Source: Spirochaetales bacterium (GTDB lineage: Bacteria > Spirochaetota > Spirochaetia > Sphaerochaetales > Sphaerochaetaceae). Taken from it: 64,000 nucleotides of DNA. Below are positions 34,324 through 43,215 of the stretch, in pieces; position 1 is the stretch's first letter, and every line of letters starts with the position of its first letter. The stretch spans positions 16,219 through 80,218 of the forward strand of contig JAAYQW010000082.1 of the NCBI GenBank assembly GCA_012519115.1, read 5' to 3'. A program made the translations under genes and the position numbers. The notes below the pieces were generated by a model. That model did not search any database and was not told the origin of the DNA. It was given only the letters and a program-made list of their open reading frames with translations.

Positions 34324-35229
34324 ATGCCTATCAATGTAAGCAATAGGGTTGAAAAAATCAACCTTGAACAGAATGTCAGCTTAGCTAAATTCTCAACAAT
34401 AAAGAGCGGCGGAACAGCGGATTTGTTCTGCTATCCAACCAACCTACAAGAACTTAGAGCTGCTCTTGCATTTGCTCGTGACAAATCCATCCCCGTTACG
34501 ATCCTCGGAGGCATGAGCAACACCCTCATCAGCGATGACGGCATTGAAGGTCTGGTCATCAGAACCACGAGATTGAACGAGATGAAAAAACGAGGGAACC
34601 TTCTCTCCGTTCTGGCAGGGGCGCAACTGGAAGAAACGATCGATTTCGCGATTGAAGAAGGCTTGGGAGACCTCGAGCACTTCTATGGAATTCCAGGTAC
34701 GATCGGCGGAGCGCTTTGGGGAAATGCCGGAGCCCACGATCACCAGATCAGTGAAACGGTTCTGTTCGCTGACTTTCTCGATCTTCACGGCAACCTGTTT
34801 CGCGAGCAGATTATCCAAAGCGAATTCTCCTATCGATTGAGCCCGTATAAAGGACGGAGCGGCCTCATCCTTTACGAAGTACATCTGGCATTGAAGCCTA
34901 TCAGCGATACCCATACGCTCAAGACGATTGCTTTGGGATATAAACGGCGACGAGTCGAACAGCAGCAGTTTCGCTACCCTTCCCTCGGATCGATCTTCAA
35001 GAATCCTCCCGATCATAAAGCCGGGGCGCTGCTGGAGGGGTGCGATCTCAAAGGAAAACGGATCGGAGGAGCGAAAATCGCGCGCCATCACGCCAATGTG
35101 ATCATCAATGTCGATGGCAGCGCTACGTCCACCGACATTCGCAACCTGATCGTTCTGGCCAAAGAGACCGTCTTTCAGAAGTATGCGATCACCCTTGAAG
35201 AGGAGATCACCTACCTTGGCCGATGGTGA
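34324..35229 (+). CDS. murB: UDP-N-acetylenolpyruvoylglucosamine reductase
   Basis: A 301-residue flavoenzyme that reduces UDP-GlcNAc-enolpyruvate to UDP-MurNAc, the second committed step of peptidoglycan synthesis. The FAD domain shows STIKSGGTADLF, ILGGMSNTLISDDGIEG and YGIPGTIGGALWGNAGAHD; the substrate domain shows FSYRLSPYKG and YPSLGSIFKNPP with the catalytic serine, and the C-terminal EEEITYLG with the conserved glutamate. The short loops match a type II MurB. Presence of this gene shows the organism makes a peptidoglycan wall. It has no Shine-Dalgarno; its tail overlaps the next convergent gene by 23 bases. Confidence 0.96.
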   Translation: MPINVSNRVEKINLEQNVSLAKFSTIKSGGTADLFCYPTNLQELRAALAFARDKSIPVTILGGMSNTLISDDGIEGLVIRTTRLNEMKKRGNLLSVLAGAQLEETIDFAIEEGLGDLEHFYGIPGTIGGALWGNAGAHDHQISETVLFADFLDLHGNLFREQIIQSEFSYRLSPYKGRSGLILYEVHLALKPISDTHTLKTIALGYKRRRVEQQQFRYPSLGSIFKNPPDHKAGALLEGCDLKGKRIGGAKIARHHANVIINVDGSATSTDIRNLIVLAKETVFQKYAITLEEEITYLGRW

Positions 35230-36229
35230 ATCGATATGTATACGCAATTGAAAACACTCCTTTCGAGGTGAGCGAAATCTTCACTTCACCTTGTGCAAGG
35301 TGAGCGATGAACTCATAGGCGACTCTTCCCTTGGAAAGAGCCAGCGATCCGTTCCGACCTTTTACCTGTACGGACCACCCTTCCCGCTCCTGCCAGACGA
35401 GATGGATCCGATCCGATGAATTTCCGAGCATCAGCCGAATCCGAAGATCGGTTCGGACCATCCCTTCTTCTTTCGTCTGCAGAGTGAGGAGGTAATCAAG
35501 TCCGATGAGAACGGAGCCGACGGATGCTGTTATGTTACTTCTTTGACTTACTCTCAACAGTTGCTCGCTTCCGCTGTAGATCGGTTCGCGACCAAGGCTC
35601 ATCTCATGCGAGAGGGAAGCATTCTCCCCTTCCAATCCGAGGGTGAGACGGCATGGAAACTCGCTTGAATCAAGGACGCTCTGAATCTTCACTCTTCCCA
35701 GATGAAGCACTAAAGACACCTCCAGCGAAAAAGGGGCATATTCACTGCCGATGCAACGGACCGTGATCGGACCTTGCGCATAGCGAACAAGGAATGAAAG
35801 GCCTTGATGTCGTCGGTGAGGAAGAAACACGCTTCTGGACTCAAGAACCGGAAGATGCATGACTATTCCCTTGAAGACTCCACATTCAAATCCAAGACCG
35901 ATATGGTTTTCATCGGCACGAAAAAGAGAAAGTGTTCCCCATCGGGGATGTTCAAAGCGAGTCTCAAGCAATGAAGTGGTTCTAAGAGGATGAACAATGG
36001 TGTTCGTTACGGTAATTCGAGTCATATTGATTTTGAATGGACCAAGAGCAACCGAGGGTGTAATTCCCTCTGAAGTGAAGCTGTATGAAAGATCAAGGTG
36101 GAAGCTTTCAGTCCCGACCGATGAGACGAAGGTCTTTTGCAGCGGTTGAAAACACAGAAGCAGTTCCGTCTTCGCCCATAGGGACACGGACGCACAGAGA
36201 AGAAGAAAGAAAAAAGAACATTGTCTCAT
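35207..36229 (-). CDS. Exported protein of unknown function
   Basis: A 340-residue protein with a signal peptide (MRQCSFFFLLLCASVSLWA) and a mature part made of short amphipathic strands, high in Ser, Leu and Arg (LALSKGRVAYEFIAHL, IHLVWQEREGWSVQVKG), without a recognised motif. It may be an outer-membrane or periplasmic beta protein; its final residues (SIAYTYRFTIGQGR) read like a terminal strand but do not end in the aromatic residue common for barrels. The ribosome site is weak (AAGAAG). It is convergent with murB and divergent from ackA. Confidence 0.7.
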   Translation of the reverse strand: MRQCSFFFLLLCASVSLWAKTELLLCFQPLQKTFVSSVGTESFHLDLSYSFTSEGITPSVALGPFKINMTRITVTNTIVHPLRTTSLLETRFEHPRWGTLSLFRADENHIGLGFECGVFKGIVMHLPVLESRSVFLPHRRHQGLSFLVRYAQGPITVRCIGSEYAPFSLEVSLVLHLGRVKIQSVLDSSEFPCRLTLGLEGENASLSHEMSLGREPIYSGSEQLLRVSQRSNITASVGSVLIGLDYLLTLQTKEEGMVRTDLRIRLMLGNSSDRIHLVWQEREGWSVQVKGRNGSLALSKGRVAYEFIAHLAQGEVKISLTSKGVFSIAYTYRFTIGQGR

Positions 36230-36267
36230 TTCTTCTTAAGGAAAAGTATTTCTGTCTCCGCTTCATG

Positions 36268-36296
36268 TTGATTCTTCGTCTCAATAATGCTTTAAT
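36268..36296 (+). promoter_or_regulatory. Promoter of ackA
   Basis: TTGATT (36268-36273) and TTTAAT (36291-36296) are exactly 17 bases apart, with a predicted start near 36303 and a leader of about 55 bases holding a GAGGAG ribosome site before ATG 36358. Confidence 0.65.
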
Positions 36297-36357
36297 ACAC
36301 TGTGGTACCCGTGCCTACCAACCTGTGTAATGTTATATCCAAAATGAGGAGTGCTTC

Positions 36358-37692
36358 ATGGTAATTTTAACCCTGAATTGTGGAAGTTCTTCTGCAAAGT
36401 ACCAAGTCTATGATTGGGAAGAGAAAGAAGTGCTGGCTGTCGGCGTGGTCGAGCGCATCGGTCTTGAGTATTCAACGATTGAACATAAGGCGGTCGGTAA
36501 AGAAGCGTATACCGCCGAGTTTTCTTCCCCTACCCACAAAGAAGCGATCGAGTTGATTATCCGCATGCTCTTGGACAAAGAGTACGGCGTGATCAAGGAT
36601 CTGAAAGAGATCGGAGCCGTGGGACACCGGGTTCTTCACGGCGGTGAAGCTTTCAAGAAGTCCGCATTGATCAACGACGAGGTTATCGCTCAGCTCAAGA
36701 GCTATAATCACTTAGGACCTTTGCACATGCCCGCCAACATCATGGGAATCGAAGCGGCAGTGAAGGCGATGCCGGATGTTCCTCAGGCGATCGTTCTCGA
36801 TACCGCCTGGCACCAGACGATGCCCGAAGAGGCGTTCATGTACGCACTGCCGTATGAATGGTACACGAAGTACAACGTCCGTCGCTACGGGTTCCACGGG
36901 ACCAGCCACCTCTATTGCGCCAAACGAGCGGCGGCGATTCTCGGAAAGAAAAATAAGGATACCAACGTCATCATCTGCCACATCGGCAACGGCGCATCGG
37001 TCAGCGCGGTTAAAAACGGTATCGCCGTTGATACCTCGATGGGTCTCACCCCCCTCGAAGGACTGGTGATGGGATCGCGAAGCGGCGATATCGATCCCGC
37101 GATCGTTCCCTATATGCTGGAAAACACCGGCATGAGCGCCCGGGAGATGGATACCACGTTGAACAAGAAAAGCGGGCTCATCGGTCTGTGCGGCAAGAGC
37201 GACCGTCGGGATGTCCTCAAAGCATCACAGGAAGGAGACAAAAAAGCCCAGCTCGCGATTGATATGGAAGGACGGCGGATCGGCAAGTACATCGGTTCCT
37301 ATGCGACATTGCTCGGAGGCCGTCTTGATGCGATCGTCTTCACCGCCGGAGTCGGCGAAATGGGGGCGCATATTCGAGAAAGCGCATGTAAAGGTCTTGA
37401 GATTATCGGAGCGAAACTCGATCCGAAGAAAAATAAAACATGTTTCAGCCGGAACGGCGAGTTTGAAATCTCGACCGATGATTCGAAAGTAAAGATCCTC
37501 GTCATTCCAACCGACGAGGAGCTTGTCATGACTGAAGATGCGTTTGCGCTGATGAACGGAACGTACGATGTCCACACCAACTTCACCTATTCGTTCGAAT
37601 CGAGAGAGTATGTGAACAAAGCCCGTGTCGCCGGCTTGAAGCGGGATATCGAAAAAAATCCCGCTCTCAAGGATATTCTTGCGATCAAATAA
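36358..37692 (+). CDS. ackA: Acetate kinase
   Basis: A 444-residue enzyme of the acetate kinase family. It makes ATP and acetate from acetyl phosphate, a main energy step in fermenting bacteria. Blocks seen: [95 protein letters not shown] and [15 protein letters not shown]. The phosphotransacetylase gene (pta) is not adjacent here. It is somewhat longer than the usual 400 residues, with a C-terminal extension (about 400-444; [24 protein letters not shown]). Confidence 0.97.
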   Translation: MVILTLNCGSSSAKYQVYDWEEKEVLAVGVVERIGLEYSTIEHKAVGKEAYTAEFSSPTHKEAIELIIRMLLDKEYGVIKDLKEIGAVGHRVLHGGEAFKKSALINDEVIAQLKSYNHLGPLHMPANIMGIEAAVKAMPDVPQAIVLDTAWHQTMPEEAFMYALPYEWYTKYNVRRYGFHGTSHLYCAKRAAAILGKKNKDTNVIICHIGNGASVSAVKNGIAVDTSMGLTPLEGLVMGSRSGDIDPAIVPYMLENTGMSAREMDTTLNKKSGLIGLCGKSDRRDVLKASQEGDKKAQLAIDMEGRRIGKYIGSYATLLGGRLDAIVFTAGVGEMGAHIRESACKGLEIIGAKLDPKKNKTCFSRNGEFEISTDDSKVKILVIPTDEELVMTEDAFALMNGTYDVHTNFTYSFESREYVNKARVAGLKRDIEKNPALKDILAIK

Positions 37693-37700
37693 TTCTTCGG

Positions 37701-38309
37701 TCAGGTCAGAGCTTTCAAATACCTGAAAAGCCGGGCAAAAAAGGTATCCTCCTTTGGATCGAGAAGATCGACGTCTTCAGCCAGAGGAGGATCGCTGTTT
37801 TTCGGATAGCGCGATTCGACTTCAAGGCGAATCAGCTCCTCCATATCGTTCGGTGAGGCGTTGCCGGTAATCAGCCGCTCCATCAAGGGACCGACGGAAT
37901 CGGTGAATTCAATCAACCGATTGAGTTCTTCCTGCTGTTGGACAAGAAGCTCCCCCTGTTCTTTTTTTGTAAGCTCAGTGATCTTCATCCCTTGATGAAA
38001 TACCAGGAGAGCGACAAATTTCGCCATCTGCTTTCCACGTTCAATTCCTGCTGCTTGATAGGTTTCATACCTGCGGTCGATGCTCACCACCAATCCGCCA
38101 AATCGATGGAATGCAATCGTGCTCAACGGATCCGGCGGCATCGTCACGATGCGATCTTCGATCAAAGAGAGAAACTTCTCCTGTCCGAGAGGCGTATCGC
38201 TGCGCCCGCTGTAATATCTGGGATCCTTGCCATCCTCGTTAAGAAGGCATACCAAAAACCGATGGTCGACGATATCGACTCCTGCTACCAACTTCTTATC
38301 ATGGTCCAT
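37701..38309 (-). CDS. Conserved-looking protein of unknown function
   Basis: A 202-residue soluble protein without signal peptide or membrane segment. The N-terminus (KKLVAGVDIVDHRFLVCLLNEDG) reads like the first strand pair of an actin/hexokinase-like or RNase H-like fold, and the middle (about 120-160) is helical and Gln/Glu-rich (TKKEQGELLVQQQEELNRLIEF), likely a coiled coil. No catalytic motif is certain. No good ribosome site is seen; a TACGCT box ends 6 bases before the ATG but its -35 is weak. It is convergent with ackA, 8 bases apart. Confidence 0.7.
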   Translation of the reverse strand: MDHDKKLVAGVDIVDHRFLVCLLNEDGKDPRYYSGRSDTPLGQEKFLSLIEDRIVTMPPDPLSTIAFHRFGGLVVSIDRRYETYQAAGIERGKQMAKFVALLVFHQGMKITELTKKEQGELLVQQQEELNRLIEFTDSVGPLMERLITGNASPNDMEELIRLEVESRYPKNSDPPLAEDVDLLDPKEDTFFARLFRYLKALT

Positions 38310-38411
38310 GGATCAAGCGTAAAAGAGGACAGCCATCGCAAACAGTTGTAAAAATCCGCTCTCCTTCCCTTTTCATCCGCTTCTTAGTATCCTAGCTGTA
38401 GGAGGAATCTG

Positions 38412-38936
38412 ATGAAGAAGAATGAACGACTCTTGGTTGTCGTAGATATGCAAAACGATTTCGTTTCCGGCTCGCTTGGAACCGAAGAAGCGAAAAAGAT
38501 TGTTGATGGAGCCGTGGCCAAGATCAACTCGGAAGAAGGACTGGTCGCTTACACGCTCGACACCCACTTTGACGATTATCTCTCCACCAGTGAGGGGCTT
38601 TCTCTTCCCGTCGAGCACTGCATAAAAGGCAGTGAGGGGCATAAGCTGATTCCCGAACTTCGCGATCCCCTCAAAGATGCCAAGAGCTTTGAAAAACATA
38701 CCTTCGGCTCCGTTGACCTTGCCGAGTACATCCGGGACAACCCTCAGATCAAGGAAGTCGAACTGTTCGGTCTTTGTACCGATATATGTGTCGTCTCCAA
38801 CGCACTCATGATCAAAGCGATGCGGCCGGAGCTTGTGGTGAAGGTTGACGGAAGAATCTCCGCCGGAACCACCGCCGAGAGGCACAACGCCGCTTTGGAC
38901 ACGATGGAGTCTTGTCAAATTGTCGTAAAACGGTGA
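38412..38936 (+). CDS. Isochorismatase-family cysteine hydrolase
   Basis: A 174-residue cysteine hydrolase of the isochorismatase/nicotinamidase group. The catalytic triad can be read as Asp in VVVDMQNDF (residue about 12), Lys in FEKHTFGS (about 97) and Cys in LFGLCTDICVVSNAL (about 121). Family members hydrolyse nicotinamide, ureides, N-carbamoyl compounds or isochorismate. Nicotinamidases carry a metal site D-x-H-x2-H; here DTHFDD has only one of these histidines, so nicotinamidase is less sure. The ribosome site AGGAGG is strong. It is followed, 63 bases later, by the NDP-kinase-like gene. Confidence 0.85.
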   Translation: MKKNERLLVVVDMQNDFVSGSLGTEEAKKIVDGAVAKINSEEGLVAYTLDTHFDDYLSTSEGLSLPVEHCIKGSEGHKLIPELRDPLKDAKSFEKHTFGSVDLAEYIRDNPQIKEVELFGLCTDICVVSNALMIKAMRPELVVKVDGRISAGTTAERHNAALDTMESCQIVVKR

Positions 38937-38999
38937 TTTTCATGGACAAGGTTCTCTCCTCCGAGTAGGATAGTGTATACCCTTTTGGAGGAGGCGCTG

Positions 39000-40190
39000 A
39001 TGCTGCAACCCCTATCTTATGTTCTTGTTACCCCATACACCGTTGCCAAAAGCAGGACCGGCGGTGTATTATCCCGCCTGCTTTCCCGGATCTCGCTCGA
39101 ACTCGTCGGTGCCCAGATGGTCACCTTTGACAAAGAGACCACGGAAGCGTTCGCCCAAATCATCGAAAGACGAAGCGCCGCGGCGTGTTGTGGCGCATCG
39201 CGGGATATCCTTGGTTCCTATATCCGACAAAACATGGGTCCATCAGAAGACGGGTTGCTCCACCGTTCCCTCTTTCTCGTGTTCCGTGGCGATAACCCGA
39301 CCAAGGAGCTCAGCAATGTCTGCGGCGCCTTCCAAAAAGATGCCTATGACGTTGAAACCGTGACAGGTGAATCGATCCGGGACACCTATGCGGATCTGAT
39401 CTATGCAGATGAGAGCAAACAGACGCTTCGCTACTTTGAGCCGGCGGTCATTACCGCCAGCGAGCAAAAGGAAGCGGAAGCGGTCATTAAACTCTTTGCC
39501 GAATGGCTCCCGACCCAGAACAACTTGATCCACAATCGTCCCGATAGTTGCTACGAGGATGTCGAGCGCACTTTGGTGATCATTAAGCCGGACAACTGGC
39601 GGCATGCCTCTTCCCGCCCCGGTATGATCATCGACATGTTCAGTCGGAGCGGATTGAGAATCGTTGCGATCAAAGTGCTGAAGATGAGCGTTTCCCAAGC
39701 GATTCAGTTTTACGGACCGACCAAGGAAGGTCTCAAAAAGCGTCTCGCCCCGATTTACGGAATGCAGGCTCGCGAGCTCCTTGAGCGGGAATTCAATATT
39801 CCCTTGACGGAAGAACTTGAGAATACCTTGACTGAATCATTCGGCGATATGTACAGCGAAGAGCAATTTGAGCGAATCGTCGAGTTCATGGCTGGAATCA
39901 AGACGTATGAGCGTCCAAAAGAGGAATGGGATGAGCCGGGATTGGTGAAATCGATGATTCTCGTCTACGAAGGAAAGGATGCGATCGGCAAGATTCGAAC
40001 GATCCTGGGAGCGACCGACCCGACCAAAGCCGCTGCGGGAACGATTCGCCGGGAATTTGGCTCAAATATCTGCATCAATGCCGCCCACGCTTCCGATTCC
40101 GTTGAAAGCGCGGTCAGGGAGATGGGGATTCTCGAAGTAGAAAAGAACCACCTCGGGGGAGTTCTCCAGCACTACGTAGCGAATCGCTGA
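39000..40190 (+). CDS. Two-domain nucleoside-diphosphate-kinase-like protein
   Basis: A 396-residue protein in which the second half (about residue 190 on) is a nucleoside diphosphate kinase: RTLVIIKPDNW, GLRIVAIKVLKMSVSQAIQFYGPTKEG, AIGKIRTILGATDPTKAAAGTIRREFG and NAAHASDSVESA with the active histidine. It has an inserted helical stretch (about 265-320) absent from ordinary 140-residue NDKs. The first half (1-165) follows the same plan in degraded form (YVLVTPYTVAKSRTGGVLSRLL, SLFLVFRGDNPTKELSNVCGAF, GESIRDTYADLIYA) but lacks the phosphohistidine. It may therefore be a fused dimer with one active site. The enzyme would balance NTP pools. GGAGGAGG precedes ATG 39000. Confidence 0.85.
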   Translation: MLQPLSYVLVTPYTVAKSRTGGVLSRLLSRISLELVGAQMVTFDKETTEAFAQIIERRSAAACCGASRDILGSYIRQNMGPSEDGLLHRSLFLVFRGDNPTKELSNVCGAFQKDAYDVETVTGESIRDTYADLIYADESKQTLRYFEPAVITASEQKEAEAVIKLFAEWLPTQNNLIHNRPDSCYEDVERTLVIIKPDNWRHASSRPGMIIDMFSRSGLRIVAIKVLKMSVSQAIQFYGPTKEGLKKRLAPIYGMQARELLEREFNIPLTEELENTLTESFGDMYSEEQFERIVEFMAGIKTYERPKEEWDEPGLVKSMILVYEGKDAIGKIRTILGATDPTKAAAGTIRREFGSNICINAAHASDSVESAVREMGILEVEKNHLGGVLQHYVANR

Positions 40191-40247
40191 GTTATTGAAC
40201 AAGAAGATTGTGATGGAGGTATGCTGTAGCGCTGAAAGTGAATACCC

Positions 40248-40926
40248 GTGCAACCTCACTTCGTGGTGAAGATTCTTCCCCTCGGCGTCATCGCCAGCCT
40301 AATGTCCGCCACCTTCAGTTACGCAAGCATCCCCTTTGGCCTCCGCGATCAGGTTCCTTTTCACCTCCTCATCGGCCTGTCGCTTGCACAGATCCTGCTT
40401 CTCTATACCGTCGTTCTGGGATATGTGGGGTTCGTCCTCGCTGAAAAAAGCGGCTTGGATCGCCGCCATCGGAGCAATTCTTCTCATTCTGGATCCGTAT
40501 ATCTTCGGACCCTTCATTCCCGACCTTTCTTCGCTCTACACGAAAGCCACCTACACCTTCGCCTACTTCCTCTTTTCGGCAAGCTATGGAGGGTTTGTCG
40601 AGGAGGTGCTTCTCCGGCTGTTCTTCCTCTCCCTCATCAGCTGGCTGCTGACCCTCATCTGCAAGAAGTCCGAACGGACTACTACCCTGTACACTTGGGC
40701 GAACATCATCGCAGCCCTCGTTTTCGCCCTCGGCCACCTTCCGGCGACGAAAGCGACCTTCGGTTCGCTGAGCGCCGCTCTGGTCATCCGATCCCTGATC
40801 CTCAACGGATCGCTCGGATATCTGTTTGGCTGGTTATACATCAGGGAGGGATTTTCCACGGCGATGATCGTCCACGGGAGCACCCACATAATCAGTCAGA
40901 TCATTCTCCACTTGTTTATTTTGTAG
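40248..40926 (+). pseudogene. CPBP-family intramembrane protease gene split by a frameshift
   Basis: Two open frames together encode one CPBP-type membrane protein of about 226 residues. The first (GTG 40248) gives VVKILPLGVIASLMSATF and two hydrophobic segments up to GFVLAEK; the second, shifted by one base, continues KAAWIAAIGAILLILDPYIFG and contains the catalytic signature FVEEVLLRLFFLS, FALGHLP and the later VHGSTHII. The frames meet at a run of six A (40444-40449). Five A would give an unbroken gene. CPBP proteases act on proteins in the membrane; relatives process prenylated proteins or protect against bacteriocins. The break may be a true mutation, phase variation or a sequencing error. 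The start codon is also weak. Confidence 0.75.
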
Positions 40927-40941
40927 AAAACCAAGTACAGT
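40912..40941 (+). promoter_or_regulatory. Leaderless-type promoter of the AEC transporter
   Basis: TTGTTT (40912-40917) and TACAGT (40936-40941), 18 bases apart, end 6 bases before ATG 40948. There is no Shine-Dalgarno between them. The -35 lies within the last codons of the upstream CPBP gene. Confidence 0.55.
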
Positions 40942-40947
40942 AAATGC

Positions 40948-41829
40948 ATGACGATAGCGCCGTTTCTTCACATGCTTCCCATTCTTGTCATGATTCTCGC
41001 CGGATATATGATGGGGCGCCTTACCCCGATCGATTCGAAAACGCTTGCCACCGTGGCGGCGGATTTCTTCATGCCCGCCCTCTTGTTCATCTCGATGGCG
41101 ACGACGGATCTGGATGGCTCGCTCGTCTCTTCGTTGATCGGCGCATCTATCTTCATTATGGCGATGTTGCTGATCGTTGCGTTCATTTGGGCGAAGCTGG
41201 CCAAGCAGGAGCCTTCAAAAACCGTCCCCTCCTTGGTATTCATGAACTCCGGCTTTCTTGCAATTCCCCTGATGAAGCTCTATGGCGGAAACCTTGGAAT
41301 GAATATGAGCGTGATCTTCGACTTCACTCAATCATTTACGATGTTCACCGTCGGAGTGTTCATCATCACCGGCGGATTGAAAGCCTCTTCAATCAAGTCG
41401 GCGTTCGCCTCCCCGATCATCTGGGCGACCGTCTCAGGCCTTTTGATCCGAACTCTCTCCATTCCGATTCCTGAAACGATCCGGAATATCTTCTTCTACG
41501 CAGGCGATGGCGCTCCGGCTCTTGCAACCTTCGCCCTCGGCGTCTCGTTGAAAGATTTCAAGCCCACCTTCAAAGTCGAGCTGATCAGCGCATTATTCGT
41601 CCGATTTGTCGGAGGGTTTTTAATCGGACTTTTGGCTGCGAATCTCTTCAATCTTCAGGGAATGGCCAAGGTCGTCGTGACGGTGACCGCTGCCCTCCCC
41701 TCGGCGGTTTTCACCAGCATCCTCCCGATTCGACACAACAAGGACGCTCACTTCGCCACCACGATGGTCCTGCTCTCGACCCTCTTGGGTACCGTTACGA
41801 TTCCGATCTCATTCGCACTGATAGGATGA
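40948..41829 (+). CDS. AEC-family (auxin efflux carrier-like) transporter
   Basis: A 293-residue inner-membrane protein with about ten hydrophobic segments. The N-terminus (MLPILVMILAGYMMGRLTPID..LATVAADFFMPALLFISMA), the FMNSGFLAIPLM segment near residue 100 and the C-terminal half (FALGVSLKDF, LPSAVFTSILPIRHNKDAHFATTMVLLSTLLGTVTIPI) are the pattern of bacterial AEC carriers, which move organic acids such as malate or malonate across the inner membrane. The substrate cannot be read. It lacks a ribosome site but has a promoter reading onto the ATG. Confidence 0.9.
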   Translation: MTIAPFLHMLPILVMILAGYMMGRLTPIDSKTLATVAADFFMPALLFISMATTDLDGSLVSSLIGASIFIMAMLLIVAFIWAKLAKQEPSKTVPSLVFMNSGFLAIPLMKLYGGNLGMNMSVIFDFTQSFTMFTVGVFIITGGLKASSIKSAFASPIIWATVSGLLIRTLSIPIPETIRNIFFYAGDGAPALATFALGVSLKDFKPTFKVELISALFVRFVGGFLIGLLAANLFNLQGMAKVVVTVTAALPSAVFTSILPIRHNKDAHFATTMVLLSTLLGTVTIPISFALIG

Positions 41830-41856
41830 CTCATATCATCTCCCTATGCAAATATC

Positions 41857-41885
41857 TTGTTTGCCCATACACTTTGGTCTACACT
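41857..41885 (+). promoter_or_regulatory. Promoter of the GPH transporter gene
   Basis: TTGTTT (41857-41862) and TACACT (41880-41885) are 17 bases apart; transcription would begin near 41892, about 22 bases before ATG 41914, leaving room for its GAGGGG ribosome site. Confidence 0.55.
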
Positions 41886-41913
41886 GTCAGAAAAATGTAT
41901 CTGGCGAGGGGTT

Positions 41914-43215
41914 ATGCTTACACGACGGGTAAAACTTGGCTTTGGAATTGGCGACTTGGGAGGGAACCTCTTTTTTACGATTATCGGTTTTTACCTCCTT
42001 TACTACTTTACTGATGTCGTCGGCCTCAATCCTGCATTGAGCGGAACAGCACTGATGATCGGAAAAGTGTGGGATGCGATCACCGATCCGATCACCGGTT
42101 ACTATTCCGATCGGACCAAGAGCCGCTTTGGACGGAGAAGACCGTATATCTTCATCGGCGCCATCTTCTCCTTCTTTTTCATGATTCAGCTTTTCACTCC
42201 GGTTTCCTTCCAGAATGAGATGACGCTCTTTCTCTATGTGACCCTCGTCTATTCGTTGCTGAACACCGCCTACACATTGGTGAATATCCCCTATGCCGCA
42301 TTGCTGCCGGAGCTCACCGAAGATTATCATGAGCGGACCATTCTTACCGGATATCGGATGAGCTTTGCCGTCTTGGGAACGTTTGCCGGAGCGGCATTGG
42401 TGATGCCGATCGTGAACGCCACCTCTTGGCCGGTGATGGGAGGGGTGATGGGCGGGATCATGCTGGTAACGGCGATGATAACCGTCTTTGCGATCCGCGA
42501 ACCGAAAGACCATCCCAAGATCAGCGAAGACGGGTTCATTTCCACCTTTGTCGAAGTACTCAAGGAAAAAGTGTTTCTTCAAGCCCTTCTGCCTTGGACG
42601 TTCTTCATCACCGGAACTTCGATGATCCAGGGAGCTCTCGTCTATTACTTCGCCTACATCTTCAACAATGAGGATCTTTTCCAGATCGCCCTCATCGGTC
42701 TTCTTTCCTTCAGTCTGCTCTGTATCCCCTTCTGGGTAGCCGTCTCCAGAAAAATCGGCAAGAGGCGCGTATATATGATCGGCATGACGATCGTAAGCGT
42801 CGGGGTGCTGCTCTTCACCTTGCTAGGAACCATGTTCGGACCGATCTTCGGCATCGTGGTGATGAGCCTGGCGGGCATCGGGCTTTCAACCCACTACGTG
42901 ATGCCGCATTCGATCTTGCCTGATGTCGTTGAGTACGATCTCCACACCAACAAAAAAGGTCGACGAGAGGGAGTCTTTTCAAGTATCTGGACATTCAGCA
43001 GCAAGATCGGTCAAGCGTTCGCCCTTGCTCTCAACGGCTGGATCTTAGCGGTTTTCGGCTACCGGGGAGGAGCGATCCTTCCCCGGACAAAAATCGGAAT
43101 CATCCTCATCGCCGGTCCGCTTCCAATTCTTTGGTACGTTCTCGGTCTCCTTATCCTGCGACACTACCCGATCGACCAGGCCTACTACGAGGAGATGATC
43201 AGGCGTGCTGAATAA
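41914..43215 (+). CDS. GPH-family (MelB-like) sugar:cation symporter
   Basis: A 433-residue major-facilitator protein with about twelve membrane helices. The N-terminal block LGFGIGDLGGNLFFTIIGFYLLYYFTDVVGLNPALSGTALMIGKVWDAITDPITGYYSDRTKSRFGRRRPYI is diagnostic of the glycoside-pentoside-hexuronide:cation group (MelB relatives), including the D-x2-D-P cation-site region and the S-D-R-T-x5-G-R-R-R loop. Substrate is unknown; no glycosidase gene is near, so it may carry another small solute. ATG 41914 has GAGGGG just upstream; an earlier in-frame start at 41857 would overlap the promoter. Its stop overlaps the next start by 11 bases. Confidence 0.9.
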   Translation: MLTRRVKLGFGIGDLGGNLFFTIIGFYLLYYFTDVVGLNPALSGTALMIGKVWDAITDPITGYYSDRTKSRFGRRRPYIFIGAIFSFFFMIQLFTPVSFQNEMTLFLYVTLVYSLLNTAYTLVNIPYAALLPELTEDYHERTILTGYRMSFAVLGTFAGAALVMPIVNATSWPVMGGVMGGIMLVTAMITVFAIREPKDHPKISEDGFISTFVEVLKEKVFLQALLPWTFFITGTSMIQGALVYYFAYIFNNEDLFQIALIGLLSFSLLCIPFWVAVSRKIGKRRVYMIGMTIVSVGVLLFTLLGTMFGPIFGIVVMSLAGIGLSTHYVMPHSILPDVVEYDLHTNKKGRREGVFSSIWTFSSKIGQAFALALNGWILAVFGYRGGAILPRTKIGIILIAGPLPILWYVLGLLILRHYPIDQAYYEEMIRRAE

